64,000 nucleotides of DNA. It comes from Actinomyces naeslundii. GTDB lineage: Bacteria; Actinomycetota; Actinomycetes; Actinomycetales; Actinomycetaceae. Below the pieces are notes generated by a model. It saw only the letters and a program-made list of their open reading frames with translations. It was not told the origin of the DNA and ran no database searches. The stretch is from positions 1-64,000 of the forward strand of contig NZ_MSRR01000007.1 in NCBI RefSeq assembly GCF_001956585.1. The letters are read 5' to 3'. Below are positions 1-8,589 of this stretch, piece after piece (position 1 is the stretch's first letter; each line of letters starts with the position of its first letter). The position numbers were made by a program, and so were the translations under genes.

Positions 1-19
1 CCAACTGCGCCATAGCCCC
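1..19 (-). tRNA. tRNA-Ala, 5' end only (cut by window edge)
   Basis: Read on the minus strand the first 19 bases are GGGGCTATGGCGCAGTTGG. This fits the 5' part of an actinobacterial alanine tRNA: a 7-nt acceptor strand GGGGCTA, T at position 8, D-stem GCGC, conserved A14 and the GG pair of the D loop. The anticodon lies outside the window, so the isoacceptor cannot be read. It sits downstream of the rsfS-phosphatase pair on the same strand. Confidence 0.75.
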
Positions 20-112
20 GTTCGGGCGTCGCTCTCGTGCGGCGACGCGGATAACTGTATGAAGTTCGGCCCCGCTGGAGCAAATCCACGACGCGTGTAC
101 TACCTCACCCAC

Positions 113-754
113 TCAGCCGAGGATCCTGCCGAGCGGACTGGGATCCACCGACGGTCCGGCATTCCACTTCACCACGGACCAGTTCGGAGGCCGCTTGTTG
201 GTACGCATGAGCGCGTAGCAGCAGTTGCTCATGCCGCGCAGACCGAACCACTGCTGGGGGTCCATCCCCAGCAGGTACGTAGCCCCCAGGTTGGTGGCCG
301 CCCCGTGGGAGACCGCCACGATGACATCGTCCTTCCCTGCGTCGGCGGCAATGTCCCTGAGCGCCTCCCCCACTCGCTGCGCGGTCTGACGGCGCCCCTC
401 GATCCCGAACTGGGGAAGGTCGCCACCGGCGCGCCAGGTGGCGTAGTGGTCGGGCCACTGCTTCTCAATATCGGTTGCCTTGAGCCCCTCCCACTGCCCG
501 AAGGACTTCTCCGCCAGCCCTGGGGCGATCTCGACGCTCAGCCCGGTCAGAGAAGCCAGGACCTCGGCAGTGGCCCGCGCCCGCAGCAACGGGGAGGAGA
601 CGATGCGTGTAGGACCTAGCGCCGCGATGCAGTCGGCTGCACGGCGAGCCTGCTCGCGACCGGTGTCATTGAGGGGGATGTCGACTCGCCCCTGGATGCG
701 TCCCTGAAGGTTGTAGTCGGTCTGCCCGTGACGCCACAGGATGAGGTCGGTCAT
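113..754 (-). CDS. histidine phosphatase family protein (phosphoglycerate-mutase-like)
   Basis: The 213-residue protein opens with the RHG signature of the histidine phosphatase superfamily (RHGQTDYN, residues 8-15; His9 is the expected phospho-acceptor) and carries the second catalytic histidine in VSHGAATN in the C-terminal half. Members hydrolyse phosphate monoesters by a phosphohistidine intermediate; the substrate cannot be predicted. The ATG overlaps the rsfS stop by 4 bp, so the two genes are translationally coupled. This rsfS-phosphatase pairing is common in Actinobacteria, but I do not assign a glycolytic mutase role. No signal peptide or membrane segment is visible, so it should be cytoplasmic. 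Confidence 0.88.
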   Translation of the reverse strand: MTDLILWRHGQTDYNLQGRIQGRVDIPLNDTGREQARRAADCIAALGPTRIVSSPLLRARATAEVLASLTGLSVEIAPGLAEKSFGQWEGLKATDIEKQWPDHYATWRAGGDLPQFGIEGRRQTAQRVGEALRDIAADAGKDDVIVAVSHGAATNLGATYLLGMDPQQWFGLRGMSNCCYALMRTNKRPPNWSVVKWNAGPSVDPSPLGRILG

Positions 755-1170
755 GAGGCGGCATCCTCCTGGCCGCCGCCCTCATCTTCCTTCGGACCGT
801 CCGGCTGCGTCAGGTCCGTCGGCAGCTCGACGGTCGGGCAGTCCTTCCACAGGCGCTCCAGCGAGTAGAACTCCCGGTCCTCGTTCTGCAGGACGTGGAC
901 GACAACGTCACCGTAGTCCACCAGCACCCAGTGTGCGTCGGCGAAGCCCTCACGGGTGCGGCGCTTGACCCCGGCACCGTGCATGGCCTCGTCAACCGCA
1001 TCGACGATGGCGTGGACGTGGCGATCGTTCGAGCCGGAGGCCAGCAGGAACACATCGGTCAGGCCGAGTCGCTCGGAGACATCAATTGCGGCGAGGTGCT
1101 CCGCCTTCTTGTCGGCTGCGGCACGAGCCGCGGCAAGAGTCAGACGGGTGGCATGTTCAGTGGCGGGCAC
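751..1170 (-). CDS. rsfS: ribosome silencing factor RsfS
   Basis: The 139-residue protein matches the RsfS/Iojap family in length and in its conserved blocks: the SERLGLTDVFLLASG region and the DAHWVLVDYGDVVVHV core, ending in EFYSLERLW. The family binds ribosomal protein L14 and blocks 30S-50S joining when nutrients are scarce. The start is GTG, preceded by AAGGAG six bases upstream, which fixes it. It is downstream of nadD, as in many bacteria, but here a long disordered gene lies between them. Its stop overlaps the next ATG by 4 bp. Confidence 0.93.
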   Translation of the reverse strand: MPATEHATRLTLAAARAAADKKAEHLAAIDVSERLGLTDVFLLASGSNDRHVHAIVDAVDEAMHGAGVKRRTREGFADAHWVLVDYGDVVVHVLQNEDREFYSLERLWKDCPTVELPTDLTQPDGPKEDEGGGQEDAAS

Positions 1171-1228
1171 GGATCTCCTTCGGGCGGTCAGGCATCATGC
1201 AGCGGCGACTGTACCGTGCGCACCATCG

Positions 1229-2917
1229 TCATACGACCTGTCGGATCCACTCCCCAGCGCCCACGGCGCTCATGGCACTGGCGCTGTTACTGCCGTTGGC
1301 GATCAGCAGCCACGCGACAACCGCGATGATGAGCAGCAGGACGACGACGATGAGCAGGGCCATGAGCACCTTTCCGATGCGCGAGGAGGAATTGGCCTGT
1401 TCCACTGGCAGGACGTGATCCGGGGTGGGAACCCGCCCAGTCACCTCATTGACCGGAGCCAGATAGGGCTCCTCAGGCGCCTCAGCAGCCGGGACCGCCA
1501 CGGAGTCCCACTCGGAGCCGCCGACCGGACCATTGCCGGTCTCGACCTCATCTGCGTAGAAGGCGTAGGGACCGACTGCCTCACCAGACATCGCAACGGC
1601 GGGATCGGTGGCATCGGCCACTCCGCTCACGATCGTCTCCTGGAAGCTGTCCACCTGGGAGGGCTGGTGCAGCGACTTCCACTGCGGGGCTCCGGGGGTG
1701 CCGAACTCGACCTCCGGCTGCTCGGACGGCGTGGGCATCGCGGCCTGCGCCTCGACATCGACCGTGACGGTCTCCTGCGTCATCGGCTCCTCGATGGAGG
1801 CGACGCCGTAGACATCCTGAGCGTCAGCGGCCTCCTGGGCGGACGGCGAGCTGTCGACGGGTTGAACCGAGCTGAGCTCACCCGTGGACACGTTGACGGT
1901 GCGCACCCCCTGCGCAGCGGCCGGAATGCGCACGATGGGACGGCGCACCGAGCCGGCTGAGGACGCCGAGCCGGCGCTCAGACCACTGCGTGCAGACTCG
2001 GCCGCCTGCGGGGCTCCAGCCTGTCCGAAGGTAGCGAAGTCGGCAGCGCCGGACGCCGATGTCGACACGGCGGGGACCGCACTGACGGCTTCCGCCGACT
2101 GGGAGGAGGGCTGCGAGGAGGCCGCAGAGGCCGCCGAAGACGGCGCCTCGTCCGACTGGGCGCTCGGAGAGAAGTCCTCTCGATAGTCGTAGGGGCCGGC
2201 AGCGAGCTCCTCAGCCTCCGTCCCACCGGTGTCCTCGCCAGGAGCCTGGAGCGCCGCCCCGTCCTGGTCACCTCTCTCCTCGGCGTCCGAGGCGGGTCCT
2301 CCCTCAAGGCGCTCCTTGAGCGAGAAACGCGTGGGCACCGGCGCGGGCTCGGAGCTGGTGTCCTGGGCCCAGTGGGCGTCGTAGTCCAGAGTCGCCACCG
2401 GCAGGTCGACCGCCTCCATGAGGCCCGTCTCGATCTCGGAGATCGCCACGGCCTCAGCCGCCGACAATGAGCGCCAGCTCGGCGCGGAGGCGGACGGCCC
2501 CTCGGGAACGGAGAGGTTGAGAGGCGGGTTCTGTCCCTCCTGCTCGAGGTAGAACTCCCCTTCACCCACTGCTGGGAACTCGACCGATTCCTCCAGGCCG
2601 GTCCCGGCGTCGTCGCCAGAGGGTGCGGAGGAACGAGAGGTGACCGAAGCGGGATCGGCAAGAGGGTCCTGGAGGGCCTGGGCCTGCTCAGGGGTGATCT
2701 CTCCGGCCTCAACGGCCGCTCTGAGCGCCTTGGCCTCCTCACGCAGACGCCTCATCTCACGTCGGGTCAGGAGCGGCTGCTGACCGGTCAGGATCGCCTC
2801 ACGCTCGGCGGCGCGCTCCGCCTGTCGGATCGCACGACGACTGCCGCGTGGAGCGTGCTCATCCTGCGTCGGCTCCTCGGTCGTGGGGGCATTGACGCCG
2901 GTCTGCTCAGTGCTCAC
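1229..2917 (-). CDS. large disordered protein with C-terminal transmembrane anchor, unknown function
   Basis: I do not recognise this 562-residue protein as a characterised family. About the first 500 residues are low complexity: a basic, Arg/Glu-rich start (roughly residues 25-75), then Ser/Ala/Glu/Asp/Pro-rich sequence with no obvious fold. Near the C-terminus comes one strongly hydrophobic segment ([19 protein letters not shown]) followed by a short tail of about 25 residues. There is no N-terminal signal, so the long region would be cytoplasmic and tail-anchored, or exported only if the C-terminal segment acts as a signal anchor. The GTG start has a good ribosome site (GGAAGGAG) and overlaps the end of nadD by 11 bp, so it belongs to the nadD-rsfS operon. 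Confidence 0.8.
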   Translation of the reverse strand: MSTEQTGVNAPTTEEPTQDEHAPRGSRRAIRQAERAAEREAILTGQQPLLTRREMRRLREEAKALRAAVEAGEITPEQAQALQDPLADPASVTSRSSAPSGDDAGTGLEESVEFPAVGEGEFYLEQEGQNPPLNLSVPEGPSASAPSWRSLSAAEAVAISEIETGLMEAVDLPVATLDYDAHWAQDTSSEPAPVPTRFSLKERLEGGPASDAEERGDQDGAALQAPGEDTGGTEAEELAAGPYDYREDFSPSAQSDEAPSSAASAASSQPSSQSAEAVSAVPAVSTSASGAADFATFGQAGAPQAAESARSGLSAGSASSAGSVRRPIVRIPAAAQGVRTVNVSTGELSSVQPVDSSPSAQEAADAQDVYGVASIEEPMTQETVTVDVEAQAAMPTPSEQPEVEFGTPGAPQWKSLHQPSQVDSFQETIVSGVADATDPAVAMSGEAVGPYAFYADEVETGNGPVGGSEWDSVAVPAAEAPEEPYLAPVNEVTGRVPTPDHVLPVEQANSSSRIGKVLMALLIVVVLLLIIAVVAWLLIANGSNSASAMSAVGAGEWIRQVV

Positions 2918-3590
2918 CGTCGTTCTCCTTCCTCAGGGACTGCTCGCGGGCCACTCTCGCCGTCATCGACGTCGCCGACGCCGGCCGCAAGGCCATACGA
3001 TAAAGCCCGTACTTGCGTATGTACTGCACGACACCATCAGGAACGAGGTACCACACCGGTGATCCCTCTCCGACTCGCTGACGGCAGTCCGTCGACGAGA
3101 TGGCCATGGCAGGCACCTCCACCAGCGAGATCCTGTCGCGGGGAACCCCGGAGTCACTGAGGACGTGCCCCGGCCGCGTCACCCCCACCAGGTGGGCCAG
3201 GTCGAAGATGCCCTCACTGTCCTTCCAGGTGAGGATCTGCGCCAGGGCGTCTGCACCGGTGATGAAGTACAGCTCCGCGCCGGGATACTCGGCCGCGATG
3301 TCATGAAGAGTGTCGATCGTGTACGTCGTACCGCCCCGGTCGATGTCGACCCGGGAGACCGTGAACCTCGGGTTGGAGGCAGTGGCGATAACCGTCATGA
3401 GGTAACGGTGCTCGGCCGGAGAGACCCGGCGATCCTTCTTGAAGGGCTGGGCCCAGGTGGGTACGAAGATGACCTCATCGAGGGCGAAGACGTTCTGGAC
3501 CTCACTGGCTGCCACGAGGTGCCCATGGTGGATCGGATCAAAGGTTCCTCCCATGATACCGATGCGAAGCGGACGAGCAGACTGGGTCAC
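2907..3590 (-). CDS. nadD: nicotinate-nucleotide adenylyltransferase
   Basis: The enzyme transfers AMP from ATP to nicotinate mononucleotide, making deamido-NAD in NAD synthesis. The nucleotidyltransferase signature [11 protein letters not shown] near the N-terminus and the ISST...R motif (AISSTDCR) near the C-terminus are both intact. I prefer the GTG at 3588-3590 (227 residues), which has GAGG eight bases upstream; the frame stays open to a TTG at 3650, which would add 20 residues but has no visible ribosome site. The next gene downstream overlaps its 3' end by 11 bp. Confidence 0.92.
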   Translation of the reverse strand: MTQSARPLRIGIMGGTFDPIHHGHLVAASEVQNVFALDEVIFVPTWAQPFKKDRRVSPAEHRYLMTVIATASNPRFTVSRVDIDRGGTTYTIDTLHDIAAEYPGAELYFITGADALAQILTWKDSEGIFDLAHLVGVTRPGHVLSDSGVPRDRISLVEVPAMAISSTDCRQRVGEGSPVWYLVPDGVVQYIRKYGLYRMALRPASATSMTARVAREQSLRKENDGEH

Positions 3591-3773
3591 GCGCTGCGCC
3601 TCGCTTCTTTCCTGGGGGACACGTTGGCTCTCCTCAACCGGTTCGGACAACTGCAGTTGGCGAACATACTGCCACGGCCTGCACCCATTGTGGGTCTCCG
3701 CAACGCCATAAGCGAGTTGTCAGCCAACGGCGCAGAGACACAAGAAGACACTCAGGGCGTTACCAGCACCCTG

Positions 3774-4832
3774 TCAGGCATCCAGAGCGCGTCCGGCAGC
3801 CCCCAGCGCCGGTGCCGGTTTCCCGAGCCGGGCAGGCAGCAGGCTCGGCGCCGGCAGGCCGGCCATGAGGTCAGCGACCCGTTGACGCAGCGGCTCCAGG
3901 AAGACGGCCTCTCCCGCCCGAGTCAGCTCCGAGCTCAGGACGACGTCGAGAGGGCCGAGCAGACCGCCACCGCGAGCGATGAGGTCAGCGAGCGCATCCA
4001 GGCCCGTGTCCCAGACACGGCGCGCCTCCCGGTCCCCTGAACGCATCGCACTGAGGAGCGAGTCGAGCCCCGAGGAGGGAGAACCGGTGCGCCCGGCGCC
4101 GATGTCGTCGGAAACGCCTGAGCCAACCGAGCCGGTGGAGTCAGTGGAGTCATCGACGATGCCGGCGGTATAGCGCCTGACCATCGCGTCAACGGAGGCG
4201 ACGTCCTCCAGGCAGGCCCTCTCCCCGCTCCAGTCGGGATCGGGAACCAGGACCCGCCCGATCTGACCTGCCCAACCACCGCCGAGCACCGGGGCGCCGT
4301 TGAGAAGCACGGCGCAGGAGATGTGCTCAGCAACAGACAGGAAGAGGCAGTTCTCCCCAGCGGCTCCCCACCGACTCTCCGCCCAGGCGCCGCAACGAGC
4401 ATCCTGATAAAGCGCCACCTCGGCCGACTCAGCAGCCGTGCCCGCCAGAGACTGACTCACCAGGCTCGCCAGCGGGACGTCCTGCAGCCCCAGCGCGCCG
4501 CTGCGACAGACGTGCCCCTCATCCTCGTCGACGACGCCCGGCACGCAGACCCCAACGGCCAGAGCCGACGTCTTCACCGCCTCGGCCACCTCGCCGGCAC
4601 GCTCATCAGCAGCGCTTGCGCGCAAGGAGGCGATCACACCGGCGACCTCCTCCGCCAGCCGATGACCATTCGAGTGACCCCCCTCCGGGAGACCGCGTTC
4701 CAGGCAGGAGATGACACGCCCTCGCCCATCGGCAACAACCGCGGTGATGCCGTCGGCACCGACGGCGACCCCCAGCGCAACAGCGCGTTCCTTGGAGCAG
4801 GAGCACTCGGAAAGGTCTGCGGGATGTCCCAT
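3774..4832 (-). CDS. degenerate ROK-family protein (sugar-kinase-like, no HTH)
   Basis: The 352-residue protein has the ROK/ASKHA outline: an N-terminal phosphate-loop region (GVAVGADGITAVVAD), VGVCVPGVVD, then YQDARCGAWAES where active ROK kinases have N-D-A, and GGGWAGQIG where they have G-x-A-G-E-I-G-H. The usual DxGGT loop, the zinc-site histidine and the Cys-rich CxCGxxGC cluster are not recognisable, while the catalytic-type Asp of QDA is kept. It may be an inactive or altered glucokinase relative. I chose the ATG at 4832 because the protein-like sequence starts there; an in-frame ATG at 4919 is less likely. It is divergent from the DeoR regulator, which may control it. Confidence 0.7.
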   Translation of the reverse strand: MGHPADLSECSCSKERAVALGVAVGADGITAVVADGRGRVISCLERGLPEGGHSNGHRLAEEVAGVIASLRASAADERAGEVAEAVKTSALAVGVCVPGVVDEDEGHVCRSGALGLQDVPLASLVSQSLAGTAAESAEVALYQDARCGAWAESRWGAAGENCLFLSVAEHISCAVLLNGAPVLGGGWAGQIGRVLVPDPDWSGERACLEDVASVDAMVRRYTAGIVDDSTDSTGSVGSGVSDDIGAGRTGSPSSGLDSLLSAMRSGDREARRVWDTGLDALADLIARGGGLLGPLDVVLSSELTRAGEAVFLEPLRQRVADLMAGLPAPSLLPARLGKPAPALGAAGRALDA

Positions 4833-4969
4833 GTTTTCTCTGTTCTCGGGGGCAGGGCGGCAAGCCCACGGGACCACCACCCCACACGTTGGTGTGATTG
4901 ATATCGACGACAGTAGCAAGGTTCGTATCGCTATGTGTCGCTCTCAGCGGGCAGCCGAGGGCATGACTG

Positions 4970-5049
4970 ATTATGCTGACGTCAGCACACCGACTACCTG
5001 CCGCGCGGTCACCAGGATAAGGCAAATAGTTGATGTACAAATCATGTAC
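4970..5049. promoter_or_regulatory. candidate operator region between ROK and DeoR genes
   Basis: A perfect 14-bp palindrome TGCTGACGTCAGCA lies at 4974-4987, next to a CATAAT hexamer (minus strand, 4970-4975) that could be the -10 box of the ROK gene. A direct repeat of ATGTAC with an 11-bp period (5033-5038 and 5044-5049) lies about 60 bp before the DeoR gene. Direct repeats one helical turn apart are common in DeoR-family operators. Binding is inferred only. Confidence 0.45.
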
Positions 5050-5110
5050 GCGCTCAGCCCCACCCCCTCTCCGCCCCGCACCACCCCCCTTGACCCCCAG
5101 GAGGATCGAG

Positions 5111-5887
5111 ATGTCTCGGCATGATCGCCATTCGGCCATCCTCGACATCGTCATGGACGAGGGCAGTGTCCATATCGACGACATCATCACGCGGTTGGGG
5201 GTCTCAGCGGCGACCGCACGGCGCGACCTCGACCACCTGGCGGATCAGCAGCTCATCAGCCGCACCCGCGGCGGTGCCATCGCCAACCCCACCTCCACCG
5301 AGCCGCCTCTGCGCTATCGCACCTCGAAGATGGCTGATGAGAAGGCCCGCATCGCCAAGGCGGCGGCAGCCATGGTGCACCCGGGCGACACCATCGGCCT
5401 CAACGGCGGCACCTCAACCACCGAGGTGGCCCGGGAGATCGTGCTGCTGCCGGATCTGACCGACCCGGACGTGCCGGTCACCCTGGTGACCAACGCCGTC
5501 AACATCGCCAACGAGATGACGGTGCGCCAGTGCGTACGCGTCGTCGTCACCGGCGGGATCGCACGCCCCCGATCCTTCGAGCTCACTGGCCCGCTGGCCG
5601 AGCTCATCCTGCCCTCGATCAGCGTGGACACACTCTTCCTGGGCGTCCAGGGCCTCGATGAGCGGGGCGCCTACGCTCAGCACGACGGCGAGGCAGCCGT
5701 TAACGCCGCCCTGGTCAGTGCCGCCCAACGCGTCGTCGTCGTGTGCGACAGCTCCAAGCTCGGTTCCACCGCCTTCGCCCTCATCTGCCCCACCAGCTCG
5801 ATCGACGTGGTCATCACCGACGACGGCGCCCCCGCCGACCAGGTCGAGGTCCTGCGTCGGGCGGGAGCCGAGGTACGGCTGGTCTAG
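5111..5887 (+). CDS. DeoR/GlpR-family transcriptional regulator
   Basis: The 258-residue protein has an N-terminal winged helix-turn-helix (VHIDDIITRLGVSAATARRD, about residues 17-36, then a GGA wing) and a C-terminal DeoR sensor domain with NGGTSTTE, VTGG and CDSSKLG blocks that in this family bind a sugar phosphate. It probably represses a carbohydrate gene set, perhaps itself and the divergent ROK gene. The start is fixed by CCAGGAGG immediately upstream; the frame is open further 5' but without protein-like sequence. The glycan cluster starts about 110 bp downstream on the same strand, with hairpins between, so co-transcription is uncertain. Confidence 0.9.
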   Translation: MSRHDRHSAILDIVMDEGSVHIDDIITRLGVSAATARRDLDHLADQQLISRTRGGAIANPTSTEPPLRYRTSKMADEKARIAKAAAAMVHPGDTIGLNGGTSTTEVAREIVLLPDLTDPDVPVTLVTNAVNIANEMTVRQCVRVVVTGGIARPRSFELTGPLAELILPSISVDTLFLGVQGLDERGAYAQHDGEAAVNAALVSAAQRVVVVCDSSKLGSTAFALICPTSSIDVVITDDGAPADQVEVLRRAGAEVRLV

Positions 5888-5944
5888 CCTCCGAGAAACC
5901 TGAGAGCTTTCTCATCCACCCTTAATCGTCGTCTTCTCCTGGCC

Positions 5945-5974
5945 GGTCAGGATCGTCTCAGAACGACCCTGACC
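5945..5974 (+). promoter_or_regulatory. stem-loop in front of the glycan cluster
   Basis: GGTCAGG (5945-5951) pairs with CCTGACC (5968-5974), and inside it TCGT pairs with ACGA around a CTCAGA loop, leaving one A.C mismatch. The hairpin ends 24 bases before the first ATG of the seven-gene cluster. It lacks a T-run, so it may be a weak terminator for the DeoR gene or a leader element. Confidence 0.5.
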
Positions 5975-5998
5975 TGACACCGAGAGAAGAGACGACCC

Positions 5999-7294
5999 AT
6001 GACAACCGCTCCCCTACGGGTGGCGCTCTACAGCCACGACGCCAAGGGGCTGGGGCACCTTCGCCGCAACCTCGCTCTGGCCCATCACCTGGCCCGAGCA
6101 CTGCCGGGACTCACCGGCCGTAACGTCACCGGCCTGGTCATCACCGGGCTGGCTCCGGGACAGGAGCACAGGCTTCCTGACGGTTTCGACTGGCTGGTAC
6201 TGCCGGGGGTCAAGAAGGCCAAGGGCGTCTACCTGCCTCAACGCCTGCGTATCACCCGTGAGGACCTGGGCCTGGTCCGCAGCGCTCTGCTGTCCGGTGT
6301 CCTGACGACCTTCACCCCGGACCTGCTCATCATCGACCGTCATCCCTACGGGGTGCACCAGGAGCTGCGCGAGCCCCTGGCACGTCTACGTCAGGCGAGC
6401 CCCCGCGCGCGCGTGGTGCTCGGCCTGCGCGAGGTCCTGGACACACCCGTGACCGTGCAGCGCGAGTGGGAGGAGCTCGGCGAGGCCGACACGCTGCGAC
6501 GGCTCATCGACGAGGTCTGGGTCTACGGGGACGACTCGGTCCACGACCTGAGCGCTACTGGTGAGGCTCCGACGGCGCTTGAGGAGCGGATGCGCTACAC
6601 CGGTTACCTCGCCCATGGCCGCGATGCCGCAGAGGCCACTCACGGTTCCGAGGCGTCAGAAGCCCTGGCCGGTAACGCCGAGGCTGCCGGAACCTTCATC
6701 CTGACCACCGCCGGCGGCGGCTCCGACGGCGTCAACCTGCTGCGTACCGCAGCCGCGGCGCGTGTCCCCGACGGGTACCGGCACGTCGTGGTCACCGGCC
6801 CCCAGCTCGACGCCGCCCTGTTCCACCAGGTCGCTCAGACAGCCGGCCCCCGCACCATCGTGCGCCGGTCCTGGCCCGGGATGAGCCACCACATCCAGCA
6901 GGCCGCAGCGGTCATCTCGATGGGCGGCTACAACACGGTCAGCGAGATCCTCGCCTCCGACACCCCGGCCCTCCTCGTCCCCCGAGAGACGCCTCGCCTC
7001 GAGCAGCTCATCCGGGCCACTGCTCTGAAGCACGCGGGCGCCATCGACCTCTTGAGAGTCACGGACCTGAGCACTGCGGCACTCGAGGACTGGCTCACCG
7101 AGCGGCTGAGCGATCAGGACGCCGGCACTCGCAGCCAGCTGGCGGGGCGACGTCGTCTGCGCCTGGACGGTCTGGAAACCGTCCCCCTGCTCGCCGCCGA
7201 GCTCCTCGGCAACCGGGACGACGTCCTCGACACCCGCCTCACTCACCTCACCAGCCACACCGTCAGCCTCACCAGGATGGAGATCCCCGCATGA
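5999..7294 (+). CDS. predicted glycosyltransferase (GT28/MGT-like, COG4671 type)
   Basis: The 431-residue protein begins with a GT-B style loop (YSHDAKGLGHLRRNLALA, residues about 11-28) of the kind in predicted glycosyltransferases related to MurG and diacylglycerol glucosyltransferases. The C-terminal half has a nucleotide-sugar site: TTAGGGSDG, then SMGGYNTVSE, the counterpart of the GGxNT motif of GT28 enzymes, followed by VPRETPRLEQ. There is no membrane segment. It is the first gene of the coupled cluster; its ATGA stop overlaps the next start. Donor and acceptor are unknown; a lipid or small-molecule acceptor is plausible from the relatives. Confidence 0.82.
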   Translation: MTTAPLRVALYSHDAKGLGHLRRNLALAHHLARALPGLTGRNVTGLVITGLAPGQEHRLPDGFDWLVLPGVKKAKGVYLPQRLRITREDLGLVRSALLSGVLTTFTPDLLIIDRHPYGVHQELREPLARLRQASPRARVVLGLREVLDTPVTVQREWEELGEADTLRRLIDEVWVYGDDSVHDLSATGEAPTALEERMRYTGYLAHGRDAAEATHGSEASEALAGNAEAAGTFILTTAGGGSDGVNLLRTAAAARVPDGYRHVVVTGPQLDAALFHQVAQTAGPRTIVRRSWPGMSHHIQQAAAVISMGGYNTVSEILASDTPALLVPRETPRLEQLIRATALKHAGAIDLLRVTDLSTAALEDWLTERLSDQDAGTRSQLAGRRRLRLDGLETVPLLAAELLGNRDDVLDTRLTHLTSHTVSLTRMEIPA

Positions 7295-8589
7295 GTCCCG
7301 CAACCGATCACCGGCAAGACACTCATCAGAACGGTGCCCGCATCGGATACGTCCTCAAGGTCTACCCGCGCTTCTCGGAGACCTTCATCGTCACCGAGAT
7401 CCTCGCCCGCGAGGCCCAGGGCGAGGACCTGAGCATCTACGCGCTGCGCCCTACCACGGACTCGCGCTTCCACCCCGAGATCGCCCGGGTGGCCGCCCGG
7501 GTCAACTGGGTGGGCCGGCCGGTACGGGCCATCGACATGTGGAGCCTGCTCACCGACGGCCTGACCCGCCAGGACGACCGCGAGCGCTTCGCCGCCATCA
7601 TGGCGGTGCTGGCCGACCTTCCCGGTGACGAGGTGGCTCAGGGCGTGGAGCTGGCGCGTCAGGCGCGCAGGGACTCCATCACGCACCTGCACGCGCACTT
7701 CGCGTCCCTGGCGGGCCGGGTCGCATGGATCGCCTCGGCCCTGACCGGCATCCCCTACACCGTGACCACCCACGCCAAGGACATCTTCCATGAGTCGGTG
7801 GATCCCGTGTGGCTGCGCCGGATCTGCGCCGACGCGCAACGAGTCGTCGCCATCAGCCGCTACAACGAGGCGCACCTGGGCAAGGTCCTAGCGGGAACAG
7901 GGGCCACGGTGTCGCTGCGCTACAACGCCATCGAGCTGGACCGCTTCTCCTACCGGGCCCCGCAGCCGGTGGCGTCCGGGAGGAGCGGACCGCTTCGGGT
8001 GTGCGCCGTGGGCCGCCTGGTGCCCAAGAAGGGCTTCGCCGATCTGATCGAGGCGGTGCGGATCCTGGTGAGCTCCAGCGTCGACGTCGAGGTGGAGCTG
8101 GCCGGTGACGGTGAGGAGCGCGAGCGCCTGACCGCGCAGATCGACCGCCTGGGACTGGCCAGCAGGGTTCGTCTGCTGGGTCCGCTCACGCAGGCGGAGG
8201 TGCGTGGTCTGTTGGCGCGCTCGGACGTGTTCGCAGCACCCTGCATCGAGGCGACCGACGGCAACATCGATGGTCTGCCCACGGTGGTCCTGGAGGCGAT
8301 GGCCTGCGGGACACCGGTGGTGGCCACAGCGGTCTCGGGACTGCCGGAGGTGGTTCACGACGGCGTCACCGGGCTCCTGCTGCCGCCCGGGGACCCTGCC
8401 GAGCTGGCGATGGCCCTGCGCGGGATCGCGCTGGGCGAGGTCGACACCGTCTCCTTGTCACGTGGGGCGCGCAGGCTCATCGAGGAGCACTTCGACTCCC
8501 GTGCCCAGGCCGAGGTGCTGGCCGCCTGGCAGTCGGGCCCCCGCCCCGCTCCCGCCGCGAGCCTGACCGATCAGGAAGGAGCCGCCTGA
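7291..8589 (+). CDS. glycosyltransferase family 4 (exopolysaccharide type)
   Basis: The 432-residue protein has the GT4 architecture: an N-terminal acceptor domain starting with YPRFSETFIVTEI (a motif of colanic-acid/exopolysaccharide transferases), THAKDIF, a linker with YNAIELDRF, and a C-terminal donor domain with VGRLVPKKGF and the E-x7-E region (EATDGNIDGLPTVVLEAMACGTP). GT4 enzymes are retaining transferases using nucleotide sugars. The ATG overlaps the upstream stop by 4 bp, and its TGA shares one base with the next ATG. It is cytoplasmic. The sugar it adds cannot be told from sequence. Confidence 0.88.
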   Translation: MSPATDHRQDTHQNGARIGYVLKVYPRFSETFIVTEILAREAQGEDLSIYALRPTTDSRFHPEIARVAARVNWVGRPVRAIDMWSLLTDGLTRQDDRERFAAIMAVLADLPGDEVAQGVELARQARRDSITHLHAHFASLAGRVAWIASALTGIPYTVTTHAKDIFHESVDPVWLRRICADAQRVVAISRYNEAHLGKVLAGTGATVSLRYNAIELDRFSYRAPQPVASGRSGPLRVCAVGRLVPKKGFADLIEAVRILVSSSVDVEVELAGDGEERERLTAQIDRLGLASRVRLLGPLTQAEVRGLLARSDVFAAPCIEATDGNIDGLPTVVLEAMACGTPVVATAVSGLPEVVHDGVTGLLLPPGDPAELAMALRGIALGEVDTVSLSRGARRLIEEHFDSRAQAEVLAAWQSGPRPAPAASLTDQEGAA

